Part shown: piece by piece, positions 1 through 7,051 of the stretch
Layout: every line of letters begins with the position of its first letter
Position numbering within the stretch: the first letter of the stretch is position 1
NCBI GenBank assembly: GCA_031285245.1
Contig: JAITWN010000188.1
Span: forward strand, 1 to 22,355
Origin: Chromatiales bacterium
GTDB lineage: Bacteria; Pseudomonadota; Gammaproteobacteria; SZUA-140
DNA length: 22,355 nt
Direction of reading: 5' to 3'
Program-made: the position numbers and the translations under genes
The notes under the pieces: generated by a model
Told to the model about the DNA's origin: nothing
The model's database searches: none
The model's input: the letters and a program-made list of their open reading frames with translations, nothing else

Positions 1-453
1 GGCAAGCTGTGTCAACACCAGCCGAAAAGAATACTGCTCCTGCTCCCTGCGCACTTTGAAACTTTGTAGACGCAGCCCGGGTTCAACCGCTTCGGAATTG
101 ACGATGCCACGATAGAACGCAACTTCCTGGCGCAATTCAAGCGCCTCGTTCTGCAATTCCGCCATCATGCGCTCGACCTCTTCATAAGCGCGTCGATCGA
201 TCTCCCCGCCCTGCTCAAGCGCGGTGAATTGCCCCTTGAGACGGCTGTTCTCGTCCTCGAGATCGGAGATGCGCCCTTTGAGATCCGACTCTTGGCGCAT
301 GGCTTCAACGACACTGAAACCTGCGCTGCTGCGCCCATACTCGTAAAGCAGCCAGCCAACAACAAGAAGAGTCAGCGCGAGCGCAGCGAGCGCACTCTGC
401 CTAAGGCGGGGATGGTGTGATCTGACGATGACATGCGTTGACCTGCGGCGCAT
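1..453 (-). CDS. DUF6776-like coiled-coil membrane protein, 3' end cut by window
   Basis: The frame is open for 151 codons and runs off the left edge of the window. An arginine-rich N-terminus is followed by one hydrophobic segment (about residues 26-41, LAALALTLLVVGWLLY). A long charged heptad-like region follows (about residues 55-105), then the motif FYRGIV and a stretch ending RLVLTQLA. That combination matches the DUF6776 family: small inner-membrane proteins with a periplasmic coiled coil and unknown role. The ATG is chosen because it overlaps the argC stop (TGATG, one shared base), giving translational coupling. From memory, this gene often follows argC in gammaproteobacteria and is itself often followed by a bactofilin gene, which would lie just outside the window. 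The family call rests on motif recall, not on a search. Confidence 0.72.
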   Translation of the reverse strand, partial: MRRRSTHVIVRSHHPRLRQSALAALALTLLVVGWLLYEYGRSSAGFSVVEAMRQESDLKGRISDLEDENSRLKGQFTALEQGGEIDRRAYEEVERMMAELQNEALELRQEVAFYRGIVNSEAVEPGLRLQSFKVRREQEQYSFRLVLTQLA

Positions 454-1493
454 CACGGTTGCAAAGCAATAGCACTAAGCCCAGCCTGCTCATCGAGGCC
501 GAACATGATATTGAAATTCTGTACCGCCTGGCCCGCAGCACCTTTGACCAGATTGTCGATCACCGACAGCACAACCACAGTGCGACCACCTTGTGGAATA
601 AAAATCGAGAGACGGCAGAAATTACTACCACGCACTGCGCGCGTCTCTGGCATGAGGCCAGGCTCCATCACATCCACGAAAGGCTCTGCCGCATAGCGCT
701 CTACATATAGCGCACGCAGATCTTCGGCCGTGGCAGCAGTGGTCAACTCTGCATAGAGCGTGGCATGAATCCCGCGAATCATCGGCGTGAGATGCGGCAC
801 GAAGGTAAGCCCGATCGACTTGCCCGCCGCCGCTGCGAGCCCCTGGCTGATCTCGGGAAGATGACGATGCCCTGCCACGCCATAAGCTTTGAAACTTTCG
901 CTCGCTTCTGTCAGCAGTAAACCGACTTCAGCCTTACGACCAGCGCCACTGGCGCCGGACTTGGCATCAGCGATCAAACGCGACTGATCCACCAAGCCAC
1001 GCTCCAGCAATGGCAAAAACCCGAGTTGAACCGCTGTTGGATAACAGCCGGGATTTGCCACCAACCGCGCCGAGCGCAGCGCAGCGCGGTTGACTTCAGG
1101 AAGACCGTAGACCGCCTCATTGAGCAAACTTGGAGATGCGTGCTCCATGCCATACCAACGCTGCCACTCGCCAGCATCGCGCAAGCGAAAATCCGCAGAA
1201 AGATCGATGACGCGCACACCCGCATCCAGCAGCTCCTTGGCACCGCGCATTGCCGTACCGTTGGGCGTCGCGAAGAAAACCGCATCGCACTCCTTGAGCG
1301 CAGCGCTTTCGGGCGCAACGAAAGCAAGATCGACATGCCGACGCAGATGCTGAAACAAACCCGCAACTGACTGTCCTGCCATATCTCGCGACGTCGCCGC
1401 CCTAAGCTCAACATCGGGATGCAAGGCAAGCAAACGCAGCAACTCGGAACCGGTATATCCAGTTGCTCCGACGATACCGACTGCAATGCTCAT
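453..1493 (-). CDS. argC: N-acetyl-gamma-glutamyl-phosphate reductase (ArgC)
   Basis: This is the third enzyme of arginine biosynthesis. It reduces N-acetyl-glutamyl 5-phosphate with NADPH to N-acetylglutamate semialdehyde in the cytoplasm. The N-terminal Rossmann motif GIVGATGYTGSE (residues 6-17) binds NADPH. The catalytic cysteine is Cys150 in NPGCYPT, and the downstream KSGASGAG and GHRHLPEI motifs are intact. At 346 residues it has the usual length of the long ArgC type. The frame is open 13 codons further upstream, but the ATG at 1493 starts the conserved domain directly and has an AGAGGTGA ribosome-binding site seven bases before it. It lies 84 bases downstream of a cytochrome frame on the same strand, with a weak hairpin between. 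Its stop overlaps the next start. Confidence 0.95.
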   Translation of the reverse strand: MSIAVGIVGATGYTGSELLRLLALHPDVELRAATSRDMAGQSVAGLFQHLRRHVDLAFVAPESAALKECDAVFFATPNGTAMRGAKELLDAGVRVIDLSADFRLRDAGEWQRWYGMEHASPSLLNEAVYGLPEVNRAALRSARLVANPGCYPTAVQLGFLPLLERGLVDQSRLIADAKSGASGAGRKAEVGLLLTEASESFKAYGVAGHRHLPEISQGLAAAAGKSIGLTFVPHLTPMIRGIHATLYAELTTAATAEDLRALYVERYAAEPFVDVMEPGLMPETRAVRGSNFCRLSIFIPQGGRTVVVLSVIDNLVKGAAGQAVQNFNIMFGLDEQAGLSAIALQP

Positions 1494-1520
1494 TTTATGC
1501 TCACCTCTTATCCAAACCGC

Positions 1521-1539
1521 TGGCGCCAGCAAGGCGCCA
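1521..1539 (-). terminator. 7-bp GC-rich hairpin between cytochrome frame and argC
   Basis: TGGCGCC and GGCGCCA form a perfect seven-base stem around a five-base loop. It sits 38 bases after the stop of the cytochrome frame and 28 bases before the argC start. No T-run follows on the minus strand, so it is not a classical intrinsic terminator. It could weakly terminate or attenuate readthrough, or stabilise the 3' end of the message. Confidence 0.3.
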
Positions 1540-1577
1540 TGTTAGCAGATAGCCGGAATACCGCATATTCGACGCCA

Positions 1578-2516
1578 CTAGAGCGAGGGCGACGCACTCG
1601 CACGCGACATGAACACCTGCTCCACATACGCTGCCACCGCATCGATCTCATCATCAGCAAGCACTGTACGCCACGCCGGCATTGCGCTGCCCTCCACTCC
1701 ACTTGCAATGGCTGCGCGTAAACGCACCGAATCCATCTTTTTCATCGCATCGACATTGGTAAGGTCGCGCGGCTGCGGCTGCAAAAAACTGCCAATCCAG
1801 TTGCCGCCACTGCCATCAGCACCATGACAGAACGCGCAATTATCCTGAAAAATACGCTCGCCGCGACGCACGCGGGCATTTGCATCGGCAAGCGCTGGCG
1901 CATGATCATGGCGCGCATAAGGCGTCGCTCCAGTCTCGCTGTCGAGCCGCCCTCCCTCGCGGTGCATATAACCCGCGCGCGGATACGACACCGCGCGCGG
2001 CGCCCACAAAGTGCGATCATCCTCAAGATGCGCGCGATCATGGCAAGTGATACAAGCCGACATGAACAAGCGTTTGCCACGACGCTCAGCAACTGAGAGA
2101 TTCTCATCACGCGTATCGAGCGCGATTTCACCCAAAGCAAATGGATAGGCATCGCGATAGCGCTCATGATCGGGCCAACCATTGGCCGCGATGTGATACG
2201 CCGTGTTCGCTTTTTTAGACTCGATAAAACTGCTGCGCACGAAATCCACCACCGCTTCGATCTGCTCTGGATTTAGCACCGCTGAAAAAGACTTCATCGC
2301 AGTATCAGGACGACCGGCGCTTACTGCCGCGATCATGCGTTCGCGAGAAATACTGCTCGATGCGATCGCCGTAAAATCGCGAGGCGGCGGATCAAGATAA
2401 CGGCTGGCAAGTGTGCGGCTATCGCCATCATAGCCGTGACAAAAATAGCAGTGGTTGTTGTAGACCGCCCGCCCTTGTTCCAGATGCTCTGCCTGCTTCT
2501 GCGCAGACCGCCTCAA
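1578..2516 (-). CDS. Triheme c-type cytochrome frame without its own signal peptide (probable C-terminal half of a hexaheme protein)
   Basis: The 312-codon frame has three CXXCH heme sites: Cys23/26-His27, Cys155/158-His159 and Cys227/230-His231. The first and third belong to class I cytochrome c modules with a PPPRDFT- or QPRDLT-type motif and likely Met ligands (Met74, Met279). The middle CITCH site lies in a different, unrecognised segment of about 100 residues. The only start near the front is a TTG overlapping the upstream stop (TTGA), with no clear ribosome-binding site. The next ATG comes after the first heme module. There is no N-terminal hydrophobic segment, although heme attachment by Ccm needs export. 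In this frame a TAA lies just before the A9 tract. A -1 slip in that tract would join this frame to the preceding cytochrome, which has a signal peptide, so I read it as the second half of one protein. Independent translation from the TTG is the alternative. Confidence 0.8.
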   Translation of the reverse strand: MRRSAQKQAEHLEQGRAVYNNHCYFCHGYDGDSRTLASRYLDPPPRDFTAIASSSISRERMIAAVSAGRPDTAMKSFSAVLNPEQIEAVVDFVRSSFIESKKANTAYHIAANGWPDHERYRDAYPFALGEIALDTRDENLSVAERRGKRLFMSACITCHDRAHLEDDRTLWAPRAVSYPRAGYMHREGGRLDSETGATPYARHDHAPALADANARVRRGERIFQDNCAFCHGADGSGGNWIGSFLQPQPRDLTNVDAMKKMDSVRLRAAIASGVEGSAMPAWRTVLADDEIDAVAAYVEQVFMSRASASPSL

Positions 2517-2530
2517 TTCACTTTTTTTTT
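2513..2530 (-). other. A9 slippery tract at the junction of two cytochrome frames
   Basis: On the minus strand the end of the upstream cytochrome reads ACT, three AAA codons, GTG AAT TGA. A -1 shift inside the nine A residues continues as AGT GAA TTG AGG into the downstream cytochrome frame with no stop. One additional A in the genome would give the same fusion without recoding. I see no strong stem-loop just downstream (only TCTGCGCAGA, with too short a loop) and only a weak GGCGGG upstream, so classical dnaX-type stimulators are missing. RNA polymerase slippage, phase variation or a homopolymer read error are at least as plausible as programmed ribosomal frameshifting. Confidence 0.55.
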
Positions 2531-3688
2531 AGTCCCGCCATCGACTGGTGGGTGAACAAACGCGGTAAAAACAAACTCTGCCACATCGGCGATCTGCTGC
2601 TCATCGAGCACCGTCTTCCACGCCGGCATCACCGTGCCACGTTTGCCGTTGGCAATAGCCGTATAAAGTGCTGGACGATTGAAACGCTGACGGGAATCCT
2701 GCGCGAGAAAATCTCGCGGTGACGGCTGAATGAAACTCGCGCGCGGCCCCTGACCATCGCCGTTTTTGCCATGGCAGGCATAACAGTTCTGCATGTAAAA
2801 AGCTTCGCCACGACGCGCGTCACCGCGCAGTCCCTGCGCAAAAGCCGCCGACATATCCACGGCAACCGGCGCTGGATGATGGGCAGGATATGACGGCACA
2901 GTTTCGCCACCTGCTTTCTCACTCACCCCCTCATGCAGCCCCATAAACTCCGAGCGAATGTACTCCACCACCGCTCGAATCTCATCCGCGTGCAGTCGCG
3001 AACCGAAAGCCATCATTGCCGTGCCCGGACGCCCGTTGGTCACCGAGGACAACATGCGTTGCAATGTCAGCTCGGAGCGCGCAGCGGGAGCGGTAAAATC
3101 ACGCGGCGCTGGATTCAGGCTGCCTGCCGCCCACGATGTGCCAGCACCCTTATCGCCATGGCAGGTGCTGCAATGTGTGCGAAAAATTGCAGCTCCCTTG
3201 CTCTTGTCAGCTGCACTACCGCTCGCGGATAGATTGGCCTCGGGCTTGGCTGGGGACGACTTAGCTGGAGACGGATTGGCCGGAGATGCAGGGCCAGATG
3301 AGCTCGCACTGCCCCCCCGTACGCCAGCAGCATTTTGCATGAAGCGCCCACGAATGAAATCCACGACACCGGCGATCTCTTCCGGACTCAGACGAGTCCC
3401 CCACGGCACCATGGCCGTTCCGGGCCGACCGAAAGTCACGCTGTGAAGCATACGCTCACGAGAGAGTTCGCGAACGGCTTGCGGGCTAGTGAAATTGCGT
3501 GGTGGTGGATTGAGGCCAGTCTGTGCCCTACTCTGACCATCGCCATGGTCACCATGGCATACCGAGCAATAACTGATGTAGATCTGCTCGTAGGATGAAG
3601 AGGGCGCCATTGCCGCCACAGACACGACATTCGCGCCGGGCAACATGACAGCCAGTCCAAGGAAAGAAAGCACCGAACGCAAACGCAT
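2513..3688 (-). CDS. Triheme c-type cytochrome with three tandem class I modules (probable N-terminal half of a hexaheme protein)
   Basis: The ATG at 3688 gives 391 residues beginning with a Sec-type signal peptide (MRLRSV, then a hydrophobic core to about residue 27). Three heme sites follow: Cys41/44-His45, Cys173/176-His177 and Cys302/305-His306. Each is followed by a P-x-PR-[ND]F motif, and each module ends with a likely Met ligand (Met93, Met225, Met354) and a C-terminal helix such as VVDFIRGRFM. A Pro/Ala/Ser/Lys linker separates modules 1 and 2. The frame is open upstream to 3895, but that extension is Arg/Cys-rich and would bury the signal peptide, so I reject it. No clear ribosome-binding site is visible. 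The product is periplasmic or exported and probably shuttles electrons; donor and acceptor are unknown. The frame ends in an A9 tract whose slippage would add three more hemes. Confidence 0.85.
   Translation of the reverse strand: MRLRSVLSFLGLAVMLPGANVVSVAAMAPSSSYEQIYISYCSVCHGDHGDGQSRAQTGLNPPPRNFTSPQAVRELSRERMLHSVTFGRPGTAMVPWGTRLSPEEIAGVVDFIRGRFMQNAAGVRGGSASSSGPASPANPSPAKSSPAKPEANLSASGSAADKSKGAAIFRTHCSTCHGDKGAGTSWAAGSLNPAPRDFTAPAARSELTLQRMLSSVTNGRPGTAMMAFGSRLHADEIRAVVEYIRSEFMGLHEGVSEKAGGETVPSYPAHHPAPVAVDMSAAFAQGLRGDARRGEAFYMQNCYACHGKNGDGQGPRASFIQPSPRDFLAQDSRQRFNRPALYTAIANGKRGTVMPAWKTVLDEQQIADVAEFVFTAFVHPPVDGGTKKKVN
3246..3290 (-). repeat. Three imperfect 15-bp tandem repeats in the cytochrome linker
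   Basis: Three adjacent 15-base units (3246-3260, 3261-3275, 3276-3290) encode the pentapeptides SPANP, SPAKS and SPAKP in the linker between cytochrome modules 1 and 2. The unit is in frame, so copy-number change would alter linker length without breaking the protein. Confidence 0.7.
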
Positions 3689-3763
3689 GAGCAACGATCG
3701 ATAGAGCCGCAGAACGAGTCGGCAGAAGATAACCCGATCCGAGATCTTTTGCATTCTTTTGCT

Positions 3764-3769
3764 TATAAT
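3764..3769 (+). promoter_or_regulatory. Consensus -10 box for the pentaheme-NHL operon
   Basis: A perfect TATAAT lies 50 bases upstream of the pentaheme cytochrome start, in the 131-base divergent gap. No convincing -35 hexamer sits 16-18 bases upstream, so an activator may be needed. The core TTATAA is palindromic, so the minus strand reads TATAAG at 3767-3762, which could serve the divergent cytochrome gene. Neither transcription start is proven. Confidence 0.45.
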
Positions 3770-3819
3770 GGCGCGACAGCGCGCGGGCGAGCAGCCTGTG
3801 CCAGCAGCGGATCGAGCAC

Positions 3820-4596
3820 ATGCAACATCCAACAAACATGCGAAAAGGCCTGCGATCGCGCATAGCGCGCGTCGCGCTGACAGCCATACTCGCATGCGCC
3901 GGCATGGCCGCAGTCGCTGGCACCATTCTCGGCACCAAACACGACTTCACCGGCCTCAATAAACGCGCCGGCGTAGTCGCCATGCCTACGGTCGCGTTTT
4001 CTGATCTTGGTAGTCCCTGCATTTATTGTCATATCCCACCCGAGCGCGCAGGCAGTGACACCGCAGAACTCGGCGGCATCCCGGGCTGGAACCGCTTCAC
4101 GCCCTCCAGTGACATTCCTGGTGCTTACAATCTTTACGACAGCTTCACGCTCGACAATAAGGTGCGTGCGCCAAGCCCAATCAGCCTACTGTGCCTGTCC
4201 TGCCACGATGGCACCATGGCCGTCGACATGACGGTGTTCAAGCCAAATGGCTGGCGCAACAGTGAAGATGCTGCGCTGCATCTGCGCATCAACGGCGCCA
4301 ATAATCTGATGAGCTGCGGCAAATGCCACAACGGGCGCGTCGCGCACAGCATCGCCATCAAGCATCTCGATACCGATCTGACCAACGATCACCCGATCTC
4401 GATGACCTACGCCGGTCTCAATCATCGCGACCGTGACTTCCGACTGCCCGATGGCCCTTATGGCTTCGACAATGGCGTCAAGCTCTATGATGAGCGCGTG
4501 GAATGCGCAACCTGCCACAACGTCCACAACCCCGACATTACCCTGCTGCTGCGAGACCGCGCTGACCGGCTGTGCGAGACCTGCCACATCAAATGA
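3820..4596 (+). CDS. Pentaheme c-type cytochrome, doubled-CXXCH type
   Basis: The 258-residue protein has a positively charged N-terminus and a hydrophobic stretch (about residues 16-36), a signal peptide or signal anchor. Five heme sites follow: Cys67/70-His71, Cys125/128-His129, Cys166/169-His170, Cys229/232-His233 and Cys252/255-His256. Motifs such as LLCLSCHDGT and CATCHNVHNP, with a final CETCH close to the C-terminus, are typical of the doubled-CXXCH/cytochrome c3-like group. Further histidines, for example in KHDF and HSIAIKH, could give bis-His ligation. ATG at 3820 is taken; ATG at 3838 is an alternative that keeps the signal sequence. Its stop overlaps the next start (ATGA), so it is translationally coupled to an NHL-propeller lipoprotein. 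It probably moves electrons in the periplasm or at the cell surface. Substrate unknown. Confidence 0.85.
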   Translation: MQHPTNMRKGLRSRIARVALTAILACAGMAAVAGTILGTKHDFTGLNKRAGVVAMPTVAFSDLGSPCIYCHIPPERAGSDTAELGGIPGWNRFTPSSDIPGAYNLYDSFTLDNKVRAPSPISLLCLSCHDGTMAVDMTVFKPNGWRNSEDAALHLRINGANNLMSCGKCHNGRVAHSIAIKHLDTDLTNDHPISMTYAGLNHRDRDFRLPDGPYGFDNGVKLYDERVECATCHNVHNPDITLLLRDRADRLCETCHIK

Positions 4597-5735
4597 GCTT
4601 GCACCCACGGCGCATCACCACGGCGGCATGCTCCATGTGCCGCGCGCTACCATACCTGTTACCAATCGCGTTTCTCATGTTGCTCGCCTCCTGTGCGAGC
4701 ACGCCGCCAGCTGAACCCGAATTCGTCCCGCCGGTTTATCCGCCACCGCCTGCGGAGCCGCGCTTTGTCTATGAACGCACGCTGCTCTACAACGAAGACG
4801 TCGAGGGCTACACGCGCAAACAGCGTTTCGTCGAATTCGCCACCGGCGCTTCCCACAAACTCAAAGGCTTGGTCAAACCCTTCGATGTCGCCGCCCGGCA
4901 AGGTCGCGTCTATGTCAGCGACAGCGTGCAGCGTCTGGTCGCGGTATTTGATATCGCTGCTGGACGCTATTTTGAAATCGGCAATGAAGGCGAAGCGCGA
5001 TTGATCAAACCGCTCGGCATCGCCATTGCACGCGATGGAGCACTGTATGTGGCAGATGTCACCGCACAACGCGTCATGGCCTACGACGCCGACGGCGTTT
5101 TTCTGCGCTCCATCGGCAACAAAGAAATACTGATGCGCCCATCCGACGTCGCCATCAGCCCCGATGGTACGCGCCTCTATGTCGTTGACACCGGCGGCGT
5201 CGAGAGCGAAACACATGTCGTGCAAATGTTCGATGCCCACAGCGGTGAACACCTCAGAACGATAGGCCAGCGCGGCAATAATGATGGTGAATTCAATCTG
5301 CCGCTGCAAGCCACCGTCGCTGATGATGGCACGCTATACGTGGTCGACAGCGGTAATTTCCGTGTGCAGGCTTTTGAAGCCGATGGCAGCTTCCGCTCTA
5401 CCTTTGGCGTGGTCGGGCGCTTTCCCGGGCAATTCGCCCGCCCCAAGGGTATCGCCACCGATCACGAGGGCAATATCTACGTCGTTGACACGGCCTTCGG
5501 TAATTTTCAGATCTTCACGCCCGCCGGCGAATTACTGCTCTTCGTCGGCGAACGCGGACACGCAGGATTTCCAGGTAAATACATGCTCCCCGCCGGCATC
5601 ACTGTCGATGAAGACGGGCGCATCTATGTTGTCGATCAATTCTTCCGGAAAGTGGATATCTACCGCCCGGTTACGCTGAATCCGCAGGATGGCTACGCCG
5701 GAACGCGCGACAAGGCGACAAGAATCGAAAACTAA
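4593..5735 (+). CDS. NHL-repeat six-bladed beta-propeller lipoprotein
   Basis: Starting at the ATG that overlaps the upstream stop (ATGA), the protein has 380 residues. It has a signal peptide with lipobox LASC (lipid-modified Cys34), followed by a Pro/Glu-rich tether. Six NHL-type repeats then follow, each ending in a form of [RK]PxG[IV]A-x-DG-x-[IL]YVVD and a hydrophobic strand such as RVQAF, consistent with a closed six-bladed propeller. An internal ATG at 4635 would also retain the lipobox. No catalytic residues are recognisable, so a scaffold or binding role is inferred. Coupling to the pentaheme cytochrome suggests the two act together on the envelope. The gene ends just before a strong hairpin that separates it from the convergent operon. 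Confidence 0.85.
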   Translation: MSLHPRRITTAACSMCRALPYLLPIAFLMLLASCASTPPAEPEFVPPVYPPPPAEPRFVYERTLLYNEDVEGYTRKQRFVEFATGASHKLKGLVKPFDVAARQGRVYVSDSVQRLVAVFDIAAGRYFEIGNEGEARLIKPLGIAIARDGALYVADVTAQRVMAYDADGVFLRSIGNKEILMRPSDVAISPDGTRLYVVDTGGVESETHVVQMFDAHSGEHLRTIGQRGNNDGEFNLPLQATVADDGTLYVVDSGNFRVQAFEADGSFRSTFGVVGRFPGQFARPKGIATDHEGNIYVVDTAFGNFQIFTPAGELLLFVGERGHAGFPGKYMLPAGITVDEDGRIYVVDQFFRKVDIYRPVTLNPQDGYAGTRDKATRIEN

Positions 5736-5741
5736 TGCCTG

Positions 5742-5774
5742 AAATTGCGGACGCTCTTGCAGCGTCCGCAATTT
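5742..5774. terminator. Perfect 14-bp bidirectional hairpin between convergent genes
   Basis: AAATTGCGGACGCT and its exact reverse complement AGCGTCCGCAATTT flank a five-base loop (5756-5760). The hairpin occupies nearly all of the 54-base gap between two convergent genes. The A- and T-rich outer ends give each strand a short A tract before and T tract after the GC stem, as expected of a bidirectional rho-independent terminator. Confidence 0.88.
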
Positions 5775-5789
5775 ATCAATGGATCAGCA

Positions 5790-7025
5790 TCAGTGGATCG
5801 GATTGGTAATTCGCGCCACCCCACCAAAACTTCCCACCCACAAGGTGTCGTCGCTCCCAACCGCCATCGAGAACACGTTATCGGCAAACAGACCATCAGC
5901 CGTGGTCATGACCGTGAAGCTCTCGCCGTCATCATTCAGCCGCGCCAGACCATGGCTGGTACCCGCCCACAAGCGGCCCTTGGCATCAGCGTGCAGCATG
6001 AAAACATGATTCGAAGGCAAGCCATCAGCGCTGGTGTAGTTGCGCCAGTGCTTGCCATCGAAACGCGCTAGGCCACCGCCCCAAGTCCCCGCCCACACCA
6101 CGCCATTGCGATCGATTTCAAGCGAGATGACATAGTTCGGGTTGTAGGCAACCTTCACTTCCGGCATGCCGAGATCGGCTTTCTGCTGGGCATGATGATC
6201 GGAGTAGCGCGCAGGATCATTGGTGAATGTGATTGCGTCCTTCACGATCTCATAAGGCGCACCGAGACCATCGTCATGCTTCCAGTGCGTCCATTTACCA
6301 TCCATGAAGCGCGCCACGCCATCTTCGGTACCAAACCACATCGCGCCATCCGCCGCCTGACGCAGGCCATATACCCAGAGATTGGGCAAACCACCGCCCG
6401 TGTTCTCGACGGTAAAAGTCTCCCACTTCGAAGGATCATCGAAATCACCGCCACGCACACGGTTCACGCCAGACCAGGTAGCAATCCACACATCGCCGCT
6501 ACGCGCGCGCATCACTCCGTAAACGAACTGATCGGCCAATCCATCTGGGATGTTGTAGTTCTTCCACGTATCACGCGCCGGATCGAACACTGACATGCCG
6601 CCGCCATATGTTCCCACTACGATGCGATCACCCAGCTTGCTCAGATGGAAAACGCCGTTGGAAAGAATTCCAGGCACCGTATTGTCGTAAACTTTGTGCT
6701 CGTCAGTGCGCGTGTCGTAGCGGATGACACCACCCGATGTGCCGATCCACACCGCATCGCCATCGATCATCAGCGCCTTGACGTTGCGACTGCCAACACG
6801 GAAATGCGTGAACGGCAATTCGCCTGTCGACGCCGCTGACGATGCATTCACTGAAGGATGATTACGTGGCAGCGCGGCCGGTGCTGAAGCCGTTTGCGAC
6901 TTGGGCGCCTTGTCTTCAGCGCTCTCGCTCACCGCTGCGCGATTCTGCCCAAATAGATAAGCGCCGACCACGAGCACGCCGATGAGCACCGCTGCAAACG
7001 CGAGCGTCTTGTGATCAACTTTCAT
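5790..7025 (-). CDS. Membrane-anchored seven-repeat Reg_prop beta-propeller protein
   Basis: The 411-residue protein starts with one hydrophobic segment (about residues 8-26) without a lipobox Cys, so it is probably anchored by its N-terminus with the rest in the periplasm. A low-complexity Ala/Ser linker leads into seven repeats of the two-component regulator propeller type, such as AVWIGTSGGVIRYD, AMWFGTEDGVARFM and VVWAGTWGGGLARFD. These are the blades of a seven-bladed propeller. An insertion of about 50 residues between blades 4 and 5 contains YNPNYV and is mirrored in the upstream paralogue. Such propellers are best known as sensor halves of hybrid histidine kinases, but no kinase, HAMP or output domain is present here. 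A GGAGATATC ribosome-binding site supports the ATG. It ends the cytochrome-propeller operon. Function is unknown; ligand binding or scaffolding is inferred. Confidence 0.85.
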   Translation of the reverse strand: MKVDHKTLAFAAVLIGVLVVGAYLFGQNRAAVSESAEDKAPKSQTASAPAALPRNHPSVNASSAASTGELPFTHFRVGSRNVKALMIDGDAVWIGTSGGVIRYDTRTDEHKVYDNTVPGILSNGVFHLSKLGDRIVVGTYGGGMSVFDPARDTWKNYNIPDGLADQFVYGVMRARSGDVWIATWSGVNRVRGGDFDDPSKWETFTVENTGGGLPNLWVYGLRQAADGAMWFGTEDGVARFMDGKWTHWKHDDGLGAPYEIVKDAITFTNDPARYSDHHAQQKADLGMPEVKVAYNPNYVISLEIDRNGVVWAGTWGGGLARFDGKHWRNYTSADGLPSNHVFMLHADAKGRLWAGTSHGLARLNDDGESFTVMTTADGLFADNVFSMAVGSDDTLWVGSFGGVARITNPIH

Positions 7026-7051
7026 GATATCTCCAACTGATTAGTTCCACG

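Noticed and set aside
1494..1532. Longer start for argC
   Set aside because: The extra 13 residues are not part of the enzyme, and the ATG at 1493 has its own ribosome-binding site.
2490..2512. Stimulatory hairpin downstream of the A9 tract for programmed frameshifting
   Set aside because: Only TCTGCGCAGA and a four-base stem were found; neither is strong enough to argue for a dnaX-type signal.
2522..2530. T9 run on the plus strand as an intrinsic terminator
   Set aside because: It lies inside coding sequence on the minus strand, and no GC-rich stem precedes it on the plus strand.
3689..3895. Upstream extension of the first triheme cytochrome
   Set aside because: The frame is open but encodes an Arg/Cys-rich stretch overlapping the divergent gene and would bury a good signal peptide starting at 3688.
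4659..5309. Long open frame opposite the NHL lipoprotein
   Set aside because: It runs antisense to a well-supported gene and shows no recognisable domain. Long antisense frames are expected in GC-rich DNA.
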